From assembly GCA_027531565.1 (NCBI GenBank), contig JAPZSB010000002.1:1-64000 (forward strand): a stretch of 64,000 bases of DNA, given 5' to 3'. The notes below the pieces were generated by a model that worked only from the letters and a program-made list of their open reading frames with translations, did no database searches and was not told the DNA's origin. The translations under genes were made by a program, and so were the position numbers. Positions 27,897 through 38,668 of this stretch are shown here, one piece after another. Source of the stretch: Beijerinckiaceae bacterium (lineage in GTDB: Bacteria; Pseudomonadota; Alphaproteobacteria; Rhizobiales; Beijerinckiaceae). The number at the start of each line of letters is the position of its first letter. The stretch's first letter is position 1.

Positions 27897-29492
27897 TCAG
27901 GCCTCTTCGGCCATCTCTTCGGCGGGCTCGTCCTGGGCCGGCTCTTCCTCGGTCACCCAGCCGGCGGCAACGCGGGCAGCCATGATCATGGCCTCCGCCT
28001 CATCCCGCGAGACATCGAGCCCCGAGAGGAAGCCGGTATAGCGCGTGGTCTCGCCGCCCTTCTTCTCCGTCCAGCCGACGAGATCGTCGGTGGCGCAGCC
28101 GGCGAGATCCTCGACGGTCTTCACGTCGTTCTCGCCGAAGGCCACGAGCATGGCCGAGGTCACGCCCGGAATCTCGCCGAGAGCATCCTCGACGCCGAGT
28201 TCACGGCGGCGGGCCTGCCGCTCGGATTCAATCCGCTCGAGATAGGAGCGGGCCCGGTTCTGCAGCTCGTCGGCGGTCTCGCTGTCGAAGCCTTCGATGG
28301 CGAGCACGTCCGAGCGGTCGACATAGGCGATTTCCTCGATCGTCGCGAAGCCTTCCGAGGCCAGGAGCTGGCCGACCATCTCGTCGACATCGAGTGCCTC
28401 GCAGAAGAGCTTCGAACGCTCGGCGAATTCCTTCTGGCGGCGCTCGGATTCCTCGGCTTCCGTCAGGATGTCGATGTTCCAGCCGGTCAGCTGCGAGGCG
28501 AGCCGGACATTCTGGCCGCGGCGGCCGATGGCGAGGCTGAGCTGGTCATCGGGAACAACCACTTCGATGCGCTCGGATTCCTCGTCGAGCACGACCTTCG
28601 ACACTTCGGCCGGCTGCAGCGCATTGACGATGAAGGTGGCGACATTGTCCGACCACGGGATGATGTCGACGCGCTCGCCCTGCAGTTCCTGCACCACCGC
28701 CTGCACGCGGCTTCCGCGCATGCCGACGCAGGCGCCGACGGGGTCGATCGAGGAATCGCGGCTGATCACGGCGATCTTGGCGCGCGAGCCCGGATCGCGG
28801 GCGACGGCCTTGATCTCGATGACGCCGTCATAGATTTCCGGCACTTCCTGCATGAACAGCTTCGCCATGAACATGGGATGCGTGCGCGACAGGAAGATCT
28901 GCGGGCCGCGCGTCTCGCGGCGGACATCGAACAGGTAGGAGCGGATCCGGTCGCCCGGGCGGAAGACCTCGCGGGGGATCAGCTCGTCGCGGCGGATCAC
29001 CGCCTCGCCCTTGCCGAGATCGACGATGACGTTGCCGTATTCGACGCGCTTGACGACGCCGTTGATGATCTCGCCGATGCGATCCTTGAACTCGTCATAC
29101 TGGCGGTCGCGCTCGGCTTCACGCACCTTCTGCGTGATGACCTGCTTGGCGCTCTGCGCGGCCATGCGGCCGAATTCCACCGGCGGCAGCGGCTCGGAGA
29201 GCGAATCGCCGACCTGGGCTGCCGGGTTCTTCTTGCGTGCATCGGCGAGGTTGATCTCGCGGGCATCGTTCTCGACCGCATCGACCACATGCATGATCCG
29301 CGTCAGGCGGACCTCGCCGGTCTTCGGATGGATCTCGGCGCGGATATCGGTTTCCGAGCCGTAGCGGGACCGGGCGATCTTTGCGTAGGCATCTTCCATG
29401 GCCCCGAGAACAATCTCACGGTCGATCGATTTCTCGCGCGCGACGGCATCCGCGATCTGCAGAAGCTCGAGGCGATTGGCGCTGACTGACAT
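27897..29492 (-). CDS. nusA: Transcription termination/antitermination protein NusA
   Basis: Binds RNA polymerase and nascent RNA; controls pausing, termination and antitermination. The 531 residues show the N-terminal RNAP-binding domain (1-130), S1 domain (about 137-200, [31 protein letters not shown]), two KH domains (about 205-350, including [19 protein letters not shown]) and C-terminal helical repeats (about 360-510), then an acidic tail. Two adjacent ATGs exist; the second (29492) has better spacing from GGAGG (5 nt). Follows rimP by 42 bp. Confidence 0.97.
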   Translation of the reverse strand: MSVSANRLELLQIADAVAREKSIDREIVLGAMEDAYAKIARSRYGSETDIRAEIHPKTGEVRLTRIMHVVDAVENDAREINLADARKKNPAAQVGDSLSEPLPPVEFGRMAAQSAKQVITQKVREAERDRQYDEFKDRIGEIINGVVKRVEYGNVIVDLGKGEAVIRRDELIPREVFRPGDRIRSYLFDVRRETRGPQIFLSRTHPMFMAKLFMQEVPEIYDGVIEIKAVARDPGSRAKIAVISRDSSIDPVGACVGMRGSRVQAVVQELQGERVDIIPWSDNVATFIVNALQPAEVSKVVLDEESERIEVVVPDDQLSLAIGRRGQNVRLASQLTGWNIDILTEAEESERRQKEFAERSKLFCEALDVDEMVGQLLASEGFATIEEIAYVDRSDVLAIEGFDSETADELQNRARSYLERIESERQARRRELGVEDALGEIPGVTSAMLVAFGENDVKTVEDLAGCATDDLVGWTEKKGGETTRYTGFLSGLDVSRDEAEAMIMAARVAAGWVTEEEPAQDEPAEEMAEEA

Positions 29493-29534
29493 CATGTCCT
29501 CCGTCGGGAATGCGAGAGCGGGGCAGGCCCGATC

Positions 29535-30221
29535 TCAATGGCGCTTGTCTTTCTTCTTCGGCCCGGAGGCCGGAAATTTCTTCTGCGGCTTGGCCGGACG
29601 CGGCGCACGCGGCGGCAGGACGGCCATTTCCGGCTCGGACGCGTCCTCGTCCCCGGCCTCGATGCCTTCCGCCCGCAGGGCTTCCTTGCCGCGGCGGAGC
29701 GATTCCTCGATCACCGCATCGGTCAGGACAAGCCGGGCCTCCTGGATATCGCGGATCTCGAGCCAGTGGCGCGGTTCGGCGCCCTCGGCCACATCCGGCA
29801 GCAGGATGGCGACCTTCTCGCCCTCCACGCCGTCGATGAACCCGCGAAAGCGCTTCCGGCCATCGACCGGGACAGCCATCTCGATCCGGGCATCATAGCC
29901 GATCCAGCGTGCGAAGTCGCTGATCCGCACGAGCGGACGGTCGATGCCGGGCGAGGAGATCTCGAGATGATAGGCCGTGCTGATCGGATCCTCGACATCG
30001 AGAACCGGCGCCACCGCGCGGCTGACGATCTCGCAGTCATTGACGCCCATCATCCCGTCCGGGCGCTCCGCCATGATCTGGACGGTGCAGCCGTTGAGTC
30101 CGGAGATCTTCACCCGGACAAGCCGGTAGCCCAGGCTCCGGATGATCGGATCGACAATCCGGCCAACGCGGCTGGCCATGCCGTTTTCGGTGATGAGCCG
30201 GGGCTCGTTCAGATCATCCAT
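29535..30221 (-). CDS. rimP: Ribosome maturation factor RimP
   Basis: Assists 30S assembly. The 228 residues include the two-domain core: N-terminal about 20-100 ([45 protein letters not shown]) and C-terminal about 100-175 ([23 protein letters not shown]), followed by a Lys/Arg/Pro-rich tail that is longer than in E. coli. GGAGGT is 8 nt before ATG. First gene of rimP-nusA-ylxR-infB-rbfA-truB-rpsO; its leader carries a terminator hairpin. Confidence 0.95.
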   Translation of the reverse strand: MDDLNEPRLITENGMASRVGRIVDPIIRSLGYRLVRVKISGLNGCTVQIMAERPDGMMGVNDCEIVSRAVAPVLDVEDPISTAYHLEISSPGIDRPLVRISDFARWIGYDARIEMAVPVDGRKRFRGFIDGVEGEKVAILLPDVAEGAEPRHWLEIRDIQEARLVLTDAVIEESLRRGKEALRAEGIEAGDEDASEPEMAVLPPRAPRPAKPQKKFPASGPKKKDKRH

Positions 30222-30240
30222 TCAGGCGGACCTCCGGGGC

Positions 30241-30277
30241 TCAAACAAAAAGAGCGGGTCCGTCGCCGGCCCACTCT
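30241..30277 (-). terminator. Terminator/attenuator hairpin in the rimP leader
   Basis: Minus strand: AGAG-T-GGG ... CCC-G-CTCT stem (30277-30251) with one internal mismatch, followed by TTTTTGTTTGA (about 30251-30241). It ends only about 20 nt before the rimP ATG, while the likely promoter at 30320-30348 lies upstream of it. So it can either end read-through from metK-trmB or attenuate the rimP-nusA operon. Confidence 0.7.
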
Positions 30278-30319
30278 GTTTTCGCGTGTAACCCCGCGTA
30301 AACTGAGATTGATGGTTTC

Positions 30320-30348
30320 CCTATAGCTCTCCCGCTGCCCGAAGGCAA
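30320..30348 (-). promoter_or_regulatory. Probable promoter of the rimP-nusA-infB operon
   Basis: Minus strand: -35 TTGCCT (30348-30343), 17-bp spacer, -10 TATAGG (30325-30320), located immediately after the trmB stop. Predicted start near 30313 gives a leader of about 90 nt containing the hairpin at 30241-30277. Confidence 0.5.
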
Positions 30349-30349
30349 G

Positions 30350-31063
30350 TCAGGCCTTTCGGAAGCGGAAATAGCCGGGCACCCGGCCTTCGCGGATCGC
30401 CTTCTCCTCGTAGCGTGTGCGATGCCAGCCTTCCCACGGCTCCGACCAGTCCGCCGCGGTTTCCGCCAGCCAGACGAGGTCCGTGCGGGGCAGGATGCGC
30501 GCCAGCGTCCAGCCAGCATAATCGTCGATATCGGTCGCAAAACGGAACTCGCCACCGGGCGCGAGGGCCCGCACCACGGCATCGAGGAAGGCCGGGTCCA
30601 CGATGCGGCGCTTGCGCTGCCGCCGCTTCGGCCACGGATCGGGATAGAGCAGGTCGATCCGGGCGAGGCTCCCCTCCGGCAGGGCGGCCAGCACATCGCG
30701 GCCATCCCCGCGCAACAGGCGGATATTGTCGAGCGAATCGGCCTCGATCGCCGCGAGCAGCTTCGCAACACCGTTCAGGAACGGCTCGACGCCGAGATAG
30801 CCGATCCCGGGATTCTTCCGGGCCTGCGCCGCCAGATGCTCGCCACCGCCGAAACCGATCTCGAGGCGGATCTCGCGGACAGGGCGGGGAAAGAGAGCGG
30901 CAGCGCCGATCGCCAGCCGGTCGAGCGGGATGGTCAGGGCCGGCAGCAGCCCTTCGATGCGCGCCGCCTGTGCTGCCCGCAGGGCCTTGCCCTTCGAGCG
31001 GCCATAAAGCTGACGGCGAGGCGCCCTTTCGGGCGCCTCGCCATCGAGGTTCTGTGGATCCAC
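30350..31063 (-). CDS. trmB: tRNA (guanine-N7-)-methyltransferase TrmB
   Basis: SAM-dependent enzyme methylating G46 of tRNAs. About 237 residues from the GTG chosen here. Motifs: RRQLYGRSKGKALR, LEIGFGGGEHLAAQA (SAM-binding), DLLYPDPWPKRRQRKRRIVDPAFLD (TrmB catalytic Asp-Pro-Trp-Pro-Lys) and PGGEFRFATDIDDYA. The start is uncertain: the frame runs back into metK, and GTG codons at 31072 or 31063 lie just after the metK stop, the latter with GGTGA nearby. It directly follows metK, the source of its cofactor. Confidence 0.93.
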   Translation of the reverse strand: MDPQNLDGEAPERAPRRQLYGRSKGKALRAAQAARIEGLLPALTIPLDRLAIGAAALFPRPVREIRLEIGFGGGEHLAAQARKNPGIGYLGVEPFLNGVAKLLAAIEADSLDNIRLLRGDGRDVLAALPEGSLARIDLLYPDPWPKRRQRKRRIVDPAFLDAVVRALAPGGEFRFATDIDDYAGWTLARILPRTDLVWLAETAADWSEPWEGWHRTRYEEKAIREGRVPGYFRFRKA

Positions 31064-31083
31064 CGGTTTCACCGGGAGGTCGA

Positions 31084-32295
<1,212 letters not shown>

Positions 32296-32402
32296 GTGCG
32301 ACTCCCTGCTGATGGGTTACGGCCAGCAAAGGCCCGGGCATGGCCGGGCGGATAGGCCGACGGGCGCGTTCCTTGTCGCAGAATGCCGGTCCGGTCAAGT
32401 CA

Positions 32403-32426
32403 TTTTGGCGAACGAGTTCGCCAAAA
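32403..32426. promoter_or_regulatory. 24-bp perfect palindrome upstream of metK
   Basis: Arms TTTTGGCGAAC (32403-32413) and GTTCGCCAAAA (32416-32426) with a GA centre. It lies immediately upstream of the possible metK -35 and just downstream of the XRE regulator gene. The A side follows the stem on either strand, so it is not a terminator. An operator for the adjacent XRE protein is the simplest reading. Confidence 0.65.
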
Positions 32427-32437
32427 CGAACAATGCC

Positions 32438-32462
32438 GCCGGCATAGCAAACGAATGCCGGC
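32438..32462 (-). terminator. Hairpin after the XRE regulator gene
   Basis: Minus strand GCCGGCAT-(9 nt)-ATGCCGGC, a perfect 8-bp stem, starts 10 nt after the gene's stop. It is followed by a moderately T-rich stretch (GGCATTGTTCGTTTT), so it is probably a weak terminator. Confidence 0.55.
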
Positions 32463-32472
32463 AGAAACGGGC

Positions 32473-32907
32473 TCAGCCCTTGCGCTGGCCCTCGACCAGC
32501 GTGGTCACGAGATCGACGACGCGCCGCCGGACCTTGGGATCCTCGATCGAGGTGAAAGCCTTGGCGAGCGCAATCCCTTCCGGCGTGGAGAGGATGTCGA
32601 CCCGGTATTCGGACTGGGCCGGTTCGGCAAAGCCGACGGCCATGGCCAGGGATTCATCCTTCGGGGAACCCTCGAAGAAATAGGCGACCGGCACGCCGAG
32701 TACCTGCGCGATGCTCTGCATGCGGCTGGCGCTGATGCGGTTCGCACCCTTTTCGTATTTCTGGACCTGCTGGAAGGTGACGCCCAGGGCCTCGCCCAGT
32801 TTCTCCTGGCTCATCCCGACGGTGATGCGGCGCATCCGGACCCGGCTTCCGACATAGCGATCGACGGGGCTCGGCGCCTTCTTCATCCCGATATCGTCAT
32901 TCATCAT
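32473..32907 (-). CDS. XRE-family transcriptional regulator (PraR-like)
   Basis: DNA-binding regulator. The 144 residues have a Cro/C1 HTH at about 18-72 (VGSRVRMRRITVGMSQEKLGEALGVTFQQVQKYEKGANRISASRM), and a C-terminal part of about 70 residues ending in charged helices. The HTH closely resembles PraR-type regulators of Azorhizobium and Rhizobium, which control adhesion, quorum sensing or symbiosis genes. ATG at 32907 has GAGG at 5 nt. Position between lnt and metK is conserved in the group. PraR identity is an inference from memory of the family. Confidence 0.85.
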   Translation of the reverse strand: MMNDDIGMKKAPSPVDRYVGSRVRMRRITVGMSQEKLGEALGVTFQQVQKYEKGANRISASRMQSIAQVLGVPVAYFFEGSPKDESLAMAVGFAEPAQSEYRVDILSTPEGIALAKAFTSIEDPKVRRRVVDLVTTLVEGQRKG

Positions 32908-32958
32908 TGTGACCTCAACTAGGAATTCTTCCACCATCGACCGGTGCATTCCCGGATA

Positions 32959-34602
32959 TCAGGACAATTGATCCCTGCGATCCCTGAACCGCGACAAACC
33001 CGACAGCAGCAAAAAACAAATCAACATTGCGATAGAAACGTGCTCACCATACCGGCGATACACGGTGGTTGCTAGCCCCCTCGGCAAGGGAGAATCAAGC
33101 ACATCGGCGATGCCGAGCCCGATCTTCGCCAGGATGCGGCCATGCGGATCGACCACGGCCGAAATGCCGCTGTTGGCCGCGCGGATGAGCGGCAGGCCGA
33201 ACTCGATGCTCCGCAGACGCGCCTGGGCGAAATGCTGATGGGGCCCGGAGGTCTGGCCGAACCAGGCATCGTTCGTGACGACGACCATCACCGCCTCGCC
33301 GCTCGGCGGCAGGGTGATCTCGCCCGGGAAGATGGCTTCGAAGCAGATCAGCGGCAGGATGGCGGGAAGACCCGGAATGACCAGCGGGCGCCGCTCGGGG
33401 CTGGCCGTGAAGCCGCCGATCACCGAGACGAATTGCTGGAGCCCGGCGGCCCGGAGCCAGTCCTCGAAGGGCAGGTATTCGCCGAACGGAACCAGGTGAA
33501 CCTTGTCGTAGCCGGCGATGATGCCGGTCTTGTCGAGAACCTGCATCGCGTTGAAATAGCGGAAACGGGGCCGGGCCTCGCCGGTCTCCTCGGCGCGGAT
33601 CGCCCCGGTGACGAGATGCGTGCGCGCCGGCAGGAAGCGGCTGATCGCGGCCAGAGCTTCCTGATTGCGCTCGAGCACGTAGGGAAACGGCGATTCAGGC
33701 CAGAACAGATGCGTGACATCCGCAATGCCGGTAGCATGGGCGCCCCGCGCGGCGTCGCTCAATTCGAGATAGCGCCGCAGCAGGTCGGGGCCGAGTGTCT
33801 CGAAGGTCTTGGCATCCTGCGGGATGTTGGGCTGCATGATCCGGAGCCGGATCTCCGGCATGACCGGCAGCAGGGCAAAATCGACGCCCGGCCCGCCCGT
33901 GGGCTTCAGCCGGAGTAGCCCGAAGCCGGCCATTCCGGCCAGGACGAGCACCGCGAGGAGGGATGGCCCCCAGCGGGCTGACCGGCTGAAGCCCGTTGCA
34001 ACGGTCGCCGGGGCGGCGAACAGGACCAGCGCCAGGAGGCCGAGACCGCTGGCCCCGATCCAGGCGGCAGCCTGCGCCAGCACGATATGGTTGGCGAAGA
34101 CCTGCCCGAAGCTGTTCCAGGGAAAACCGGTGAGAACCCAGCTCCTCAGGTTTTCCGACACGCCGAGCCCGAAGGCGAGCGCGAGGATACGGCCTGCCCC
34201 GCGGGACCAGAACAGGAAGGCAAGGGCCAGGCCGAAGGCGGGGAAGATCGCAAGGAACGCCGGCAGGCCCAGCACCCCGAGGGGCAGCAGCCAGATGAAT
34301 TGCGGCCCGCCGGTGACAAAGGCCGCGCCCAGCCACCACAGACCTGCGGTGAAATAGGCGATCCCGAAGGCCCATCCGACAAGCCAGACCTGCATCAGGC
34401 GATTGCGGATCCCGAGTTCACCGTGAAAGACCGCATCGACGGACCAGACGAGAACGGGAAAGGCCAGGGCAAGGGCCGGCAGAAGATCAAGCGGCGGCAA
34501 GGCGAGGGCAGCGATCAGGCCTGCGAGGAGAGCGATCAGGAACCGGACCCGCCGGCCGGCCAGCACGATCCCGTGGTAGAGGCCCTCCACCCGATCCACC
34601 AT
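32959..34602 (-). CDS. lnt: Apolipoprotein N-acyltransferase Lnt
   Basis: Adds the third acyl chain to the N-terminal Cys of lipoproteins in the inner membrane. The 547 residues have about six N-terminal membrane segments (residues 20-210), then the periplasmic nitrilase-like domain and a C-terminal segment. The catalytic Glu-Lys-Cys are in WPESPFPYVLE, YDKVHLVPFGEYLPFE and LPLICFEAIFP. Slightly longer than E. coli Lnt (512). Follows corC by 116 bp. Confidence 0.96.
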   Translation of the reverse strand: MVDRVEGLYHGIVLAGRRVRFLIALLAGLIAALALPPLDLLPALALAFPVLVWSVDAVFHGELGIRNRLMQVWLVGWAFGIAYFTAGLWWLGAAFVTGGPQFIWLLPLGVLGLPAFLAIFPAFGLALAFLFWSRGAGRILALAFGLGVSENLRSWVLTGFPWNSFGQVFANHIVLAQAAAWIGASGLGLLALVLFAAPATVATGFSRSARWGPSLLAVLVLAGMAGFGLLRLKPTGGPGVDFALLPVMPEIRLRIMQPNIPQDAKTFETLGPDLLRRYLELSDAARGAHATGIADVTHLFWPESPFPYVLERNQEALAAISRFLPARTHLVTGAIRAEETGEARPRFRYFNAMQVLDKTGIIAGYDKVHLVPFGEYLPFEDWLRAAGLQQFVSVIGGFTASPERRPLVIPGLPAILPLICFEAIFPGEITLPPSGEAVMVVVTNDAWFGQTSGPHQHFAQARLRSIEFGLPLIRAANSGISAVVDPHGRILAKIGLGIADVLDSPLPRGLATTVYRRYGEHVSIAMLICFLLLSGLSRFRDRRDQLS

Positions 34603-34718
34603 GCTGCGCGCTGCCCCCCTGCCACCGGGCCGTCACGGAATTCCGGACGATCTTCTCGGCGATTCAATTGTTTCACGACTTGTCATACCGGAACGGTCGC
34701 TGGCAAGCGTTTTCCCGC

Positions 34719-35627
34719 TCATTCCCCGGCCGCATCGGCGATTTCCGGGGCGGGAGCGATGCGAAGGCGGCGGATCCGCCGGGAATCCCCGTCAAGAACG
34801 GTGAAGATCAAGCCATTGTCGGAGGCGATCGTCTCGCCCACAGCCGGCACGCGCCCGAGAAAGGCCGTGACATAGCCGCCGATCGTACCGATCTCATGCT
34901 CGTCACTGATCGGTTCGAAGGGCACCTTGAGCAGCGCCGTCACCTCCTCGAGCGTGGCATAGGCATTGATCGCGATGGCGCCGCCCTCGAGAGGCTCGAC
35001 ACCGGAATCCTCGGCAATGTCGTGCTCGTCCTCGATCTCCCCGACGATGATCTCGATCAGGTCCTCCATGGAGACGAGGCCGTCCGTGGCCCCGTATTCA
35101 TCGATGACCAGCGCCATGTGGATCCGCTTTGACTGCATCTCCAGCAGGAGGTCGAGCGCCGGCTTCGAGCCCGGCGCGAACAGGACCGGGCGGATCAGGC
35201 CGATTTCCCGGACGCGGGCGTCGAGCGGGATCGAATCGAGCCGTGCGAACATGTCCCGGATATGGATCATGCCGCGCGGATCATCGAGCGTCTCGGTATA
35301 GACCGGCAGGCGCGAATGCGCGGCGGACGCAAAAAGCGCCCGCAATTCGGCGAAGGTCGCGTCGTCCGGCACGGCGATGATCGCGCTCCGTGGCACCATG
35401 ACATCCTGGATCCGGATGTCGCGCGCGGTCAGGAGGTTGCGCAGGATCCGCTTTTCCTCGACGGTGAAATCGTCGTCAGCGCCGGCCTCCCCCTCCTCGA
35501 GGGCATCCTCGAGATCGTCGCGGATCGAGCCGGGCGCCTTCAGGCCAAGCGCAACCTTCAGGCGGTCGAACCAGCTGTCGCCTCTCGCGCCCTCGCGGAC
35601 CGTGCGATCAAGATCCTCCTGGCTCAT
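34719..35627 (-). CDS. corC: CBS-domain hemolysin/CorC-family protein
   Basis: Cytosolic CBS-pair protein linked to magnesium and cobalt efflux (CorC/YbeX); in several bacteria it affects ribosome metabolism together with YbeY. The 302 residues have a charged N-terminal stretch, a CBS pair at about 75-205 (VMVPRSAIIAVP, LPVYTETLDDPRGMIHIRDM, MALVIDEYGATDGLVSMEDLIEIIVGEI) and a CorC_HlyC domain at about 218-295. No membrane segment. Overlaps ybeY by 4 bp in phoH-ybeY-corC-lnt, the conserved order. Confidence 0.95.
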   Translation of the reverse strand: MSQEDLDRTVREGARGDSWFDRLKVALGLKAPGSIRDDLEDALEEGEAGADDDFTVEEKRILRNLLTARDIRIQDVMVPRSAIIAVPDDATFAELRALFASAAHSRLPVYTETLDDPRGMIHIRDMFARLDSIPLDARVREIGLIRPVLFAPGSKPALDLLLEMQSKRIHMALVIDEYGATDGLVSMEDLIEIIVGEIEDEHDIAEDSGVEPLEGGAIAINAYATLEEVTALLKVPFEPISDEHEIGTIGGYVTAFLGRVPAVGETIASDNGLIFTVLDGDSRRIRRLRIAPAPEIADAAGE

Positions 35628-36100
35628 CCCTGCGCCTCCGGACGGTCGGCATAGGGATTGGCGATACCGAGCCCGGCGAGCAGCGCGATCTCGCGCGCTT
35701 CCATGGCCTCGGCCTCCTCGTCCCGCTCGTGGTCATGCCCCAGCAGGTGAAGGGTGCCATGAATGACAAGATGGGCAACATGGTCAGCCAGCGTCTTGCC
35801 CTCGGCCTCGGCTTCCAAACGGCAGGTCTCGAAGGCGAGAATGATATCGCCGAGGACGGGGGCTGGCTGGCCGGGAATCTGCGGCGCCGGGAAGGAAAGG
35901 ACATTGGTCGGCTGGTCCTTGCCGCGATACTGCGCGTTGAGTTCGCGCACGGCGGCATCATTGCCGAGCAGGATTGAGATTCCGGCTCCATCGGCCTTTT
36001 CGGCGACCAGGGTGGCCAGAACGGCCCGTTCCACCACGGCCTCCACCCCCGGGATGGCCTTCCAGCCAGGGGATTCGATCAGGATATCTATGTCGGGCAT
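35624..36100 (-). CDS. ybeY: Endoribonuclease YbeY
   Basis: Zinc-dependent endoribonuclease acting in 16S rRNA 3'-end maturation and ribosome quality control. The 158 residues contain the metal-binding motif HGTLHLLGHDH and the conserved NAQYRGKDQPTNVLSFP. The ATG overlaps the phoH stop by one base and its end overlaps corC, so phoH, ybeY and corC form a tightly coupled set. Confidence 0.96.
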   Translation of the reverse strand: MPDIDILIESPGWKAIPGVEAVVERAVLATLVAEKADGAGISILLGNDAAVRELNAQYRGKDQPTNVLSFPAPQIPGQPAPVLGDIILAFETCRLEAEAEGKTLADHVAHLVIHGTLHLLGHDHERDEEAEAMEAREIALLAGLGIANPYADRPEAQG

Positions 36101-37173
36101 CAGCGCATTGCAGCGGGATTTCCAGCCCCGACCTCCTCATAGGCTTGCACGATCCGGCGCACGAGATCGTGCCGGACGACGTGCTGATGGCCGAACCGGA
36201 CATGGCCGACCCCCTCGACATTCTGAAGGAGAGCGATGGCTTCGCCAAGCCCGGATTTCTGCCCGGGCGGCAGGTCGATCTGCGTGGGGTCTCCCGTGAT
36301 GATCATCCGCGAGCCCTCGCCGAGCCGCGTCAGGAACATCTTCATCTGCATCGAGGAGGTGTTCTGGGCCTCGTCCAGCAGGATCAGGGCGTTGGACAGG
36401 GTCCGGCCGCGCATGAAGGCCAGCGGGGCAACCTCGATCACGCCGGTCTGCAGCGCGCGCTCGACCAGACGGCCCTCCATGAAATCATAAAGCGCATCGT
36501 AGATCGGCCGGAGATAGGGATCGACCTTGTCGCGCATGTCGCCCGGCAGGAAGCCGATCTTCTCGCCGGCCTCGACCGCCGGCCGGGAGAGAATCAGCCG
36601 CTCGACATGGCCGGCCTCGAGCAGCTGCACCGCATGGCCGACAGCCAGCCACGTCTTGCCGGTGCCGGCCGGACCTTCGGCAAAGACCAGTTCGTGCCGC
36701 GCCAGGACGCGCAGGTAGGAATCCTGCGCGGCGTTCCGCGCCTTGGTGATTCCCCGCTTGCGGGTGGTGACATGGCCGAAGCCGGAATAGGCCTCGCGCG
36801 ACTTCGCCACCGTTTCGGGCTCCGGGTCCGGCGCTGGACGATCCGGGAAGAGGCCGCGCTGGGTGGCCGTCTCCTCGATCGCGCCATCGACATCGCCCGT
36901 CCCGACAACGCGGCCGCGCTTGACCGTGGCATAGAGGGATTCAAGCACGCGGCGGGCATGCTCGACCTGCTCGCGCGGGCCGCGCAGCAGGATCTGGTTG
37001 CCGTTGACATGGGCAACCACGTTCAGCCGTCGCTCGAGATGGGCGATGTTCTGGTCGTAATTGCCGACAACGAGGCTTGCAGCCCGGTTGTCGTTCAGGG
37101 TGAGGGATTCCTCCACCCCCTCGAGGGAAGCCTGTACGGAGGCCGCAAGGCGCGATGGCTCGCTGAGGCGCAT
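36100..37173 (-). CDS. phoH: PhoH-family ATPase
   Basis: P-loop ATPase of the PhoH/YbeZ group, thought to act in RNA metabolism with YbeY. The 357 residues have a KH-like N-terminal region (about 30-90), Walker A EGPAGTGKTWLA (about 170), Walker B ALILLDEAQNTSS and TRLGEGSRMIITGDPTQIDLP. ATG at 37173 lies 2 bp after the miaB stop; the frame also runs back to a TTG at 37179. Follows miaB and precedes ybeY. Confidence 0.95.
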   Translation of the reverse strand: MRLSEPSRLAASVQASLEGVEESLTLNDNRAASLVVGNYDQNIAHLERRLNVVAHVNGNQILLRGPREQVEHARRVLESLYATVKRGRVVGTGDVDGAIEETATQRGLFPDRPAPDPEPETVAKSREAYSGFGHVTTRKRGITKARNAAQDSYLRVLARHELVFAEGPAGTGKTWLAVGHAVQLLEAGHVERLILSRPAVEAGEKIGFLPGDMRDKVDPYLRPIYDALYDFMEGRLVERALQTGVIEVAPLAFMRGRTLSNALILLDEAQNTSSMQMKMFLTRLGEGSRMIITGDPTQIDLPPGQKSGLGEAIALLQNVEGVGHVRFGHQHVVRHDLVRRIVQAYEEVGAGNPAAMR

Positions 37174-37175
37174 GG

Positions 37176-38621
37176 TCAAGCGGCTTGATCCTCCCGTTTG
37201 GGCTGCGATTCGGCGACGAGGCAGCCCTGCAGCGAATTGGATGTCACGTCGAGCAGGTCAACCGACCAGATCCGCCCGAGGACGGCTTCGGCCGGAACGC
37301 CCTCCGGCAGGTCGACATGGACGGCCTGCAGCCAGGGCGATTTCCCGGTGAGCTGGCCGGGATGGCGCCCCGGCTTCTCGAACAGCACATCGGCCCGACG
37401 GCCGAGGGTCGAGCGGTTGAAAGCGTTCTGCTGCTCCAGCAGCAGGGCCTGGAGTGCGTGAAGGCGGGCGGATTTCTCGGCTTCCGGCACGTCATCGGCA
37501 CCCTCGGCGGATTTCGTGCCCGGCCGGGGGCTGTATTTGAACGAGAAAGCCGACGCGAAGCCGGTTTCCCGCACAAGCGCCATCGTCTCCTCGAAGTCAG
37601 CCTCGGTCTCGCCGGGAAACCCGACGATGAAATCCGATGAAAGGGCGATATCGGGTCTAGCGGTGCGCATCCTGTCGACGATCCGGCGATACAGATCCCG
37701 ATCATGCTTCCGATTCATCGCCTTGAGAATCCGGTTCGAGCCGCTTTGCACCGGCAAATGCAGGTAAGGCATCACTTTCGGGTTGTCGCGATGGATCGCG
37801 TAGAGATCATCGGTCATGTCGAGCGGATGGCTGGTCGCATAGCGGATCCGGTCCAGACCCCCGATCGCCGACAGCGCGTCGATCAGCCCGGCGAGCGACA
37901 GCGTTCCGCCCGCGGCCCCCTCGCCATGATAGGCATTCACGTTCTGGCCGAGGAGCATGATCTCGCGGATGCCGGCCGCAACCAGGGAGCGGGCCTCGTC
38001 GAGGATCGCGGCGGCAGGCCGCGACGTTTCCGCACCCCGGGTGAAGGGCACGACGCAGAAGGAGCAGAACTTGTCGCAGCCCTCCTGCACGGTGAGAAAG
38101 GCGGACGGGCCTTTCGCCGCCAGCCTCCGGGCCTGGGGCGGTGGCAGCGCGTCGAACTTGTCGCTGGCCGGAAATTCCGTATCGACCACGCGGCGGCGGC
38201 GGGCGTCGGCGAGCAGGCCGGGCAGGTTCTGGTAGCTCTGCGGCCCGACGACCAGATCGACCGCCGGCTGCCGGTGCAAGATCTCCCGGCCCTCCGCCTG
38301 CGCGACGCATCCGGCCACGGCAATCAGCGTGGATTGCCCGGCTTCCGCCCGCTCGGATTTGAGCCGGCGCAGGCGCCCGAGTTCGGAATAGACCTTCTCG
38401 GAGGCCTTTTCCCGGATATGGCAGGTATTGAGGATAACGAGATCCGCCTGCTCGACCTGATCGGTCGTCGTGTAGCCCTCCAGTGCCAGCAGATCGGCCA
38501 TGCGCTCGGCGTCATGGACATTCATCTGGCAACCGAATGACTTGATATGGACGCGCTTCGTCGCGTCGGGAATCGCGGTCTCGGGCGATGTCGGGCCAAT
38601 GGCCAGCGGCGTTTCGGACAT
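37176..38621 (-). CDS. miaB: tRNA-2-methylthio-N6-dimethylallyladenosine synthase MiaB
   Basis: Radical-SAM enzyme that methylthiolates i6A37 in tRNAs reading UNN codons. The 481 residues have the UPF0004 domain with three cluster cysteines (Cys31, Cys67, Cys105), the radical-SAM motif CDKFCSFC (Cys182, 186, 189) and a C-terminal TRAM domain (about 400-465). Length is standard. First gene of miaB-phoH-ybeY-corC-lnt. Confidence 0.97.
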   Translation of the reverse strand: MSETPLAIGPTSPETAIPDATKRVHIKSFGCQMNVHDAERMADLLALEGYTTTDQVEQADLVILNTCHIREKASEKVYSELGRLRRLKSERAEAGQSTLIAVAGCVAQAEGREILHRQPAVDLVVGPQSYQNLPGLLADARRRRVVDTEFPASDKFDALPPPQARRLAAKGPSAFLTVQEGCDKFCSFCVVPFTRGAETSRPAAAILDEARSLVAAGIREIMLLGQNVNAYHGEGAAGGTLSLAGLIDALSAIGGLDRIRYATSHPLDMTDDLYAIHRDNPKVMPYLHLPVQSGSNRILKAMNRKHDRDLYRRIVDRMRTARPDIALSSDFIVGFPGETEADFEETMALVRETGFASAFSFKYSPRPGTKSAEGADDVPEAEKSARLHALQALLLEQQNAFNRSTLGRRADVLFEKPGRHPGQLTGKSPWLQAVHVDLPEGVPAEAVLGRIWSVDLLDVTSNSLQGCLVAESQPKREDQAA

Positions 38622-38668
38622 GCCGCTTCTTTACCGCCGGCAGCCGCATTCGGAAAGGGCAATGGCTG

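Noticed and set aside
32296-32472. SAM riboswitch upstream of metK
   Set aside because: I looked for SAM-II and SAM/SAH type conserved segments before the ribosome site and could not match them; only the palindrome and a hairpin are evident.
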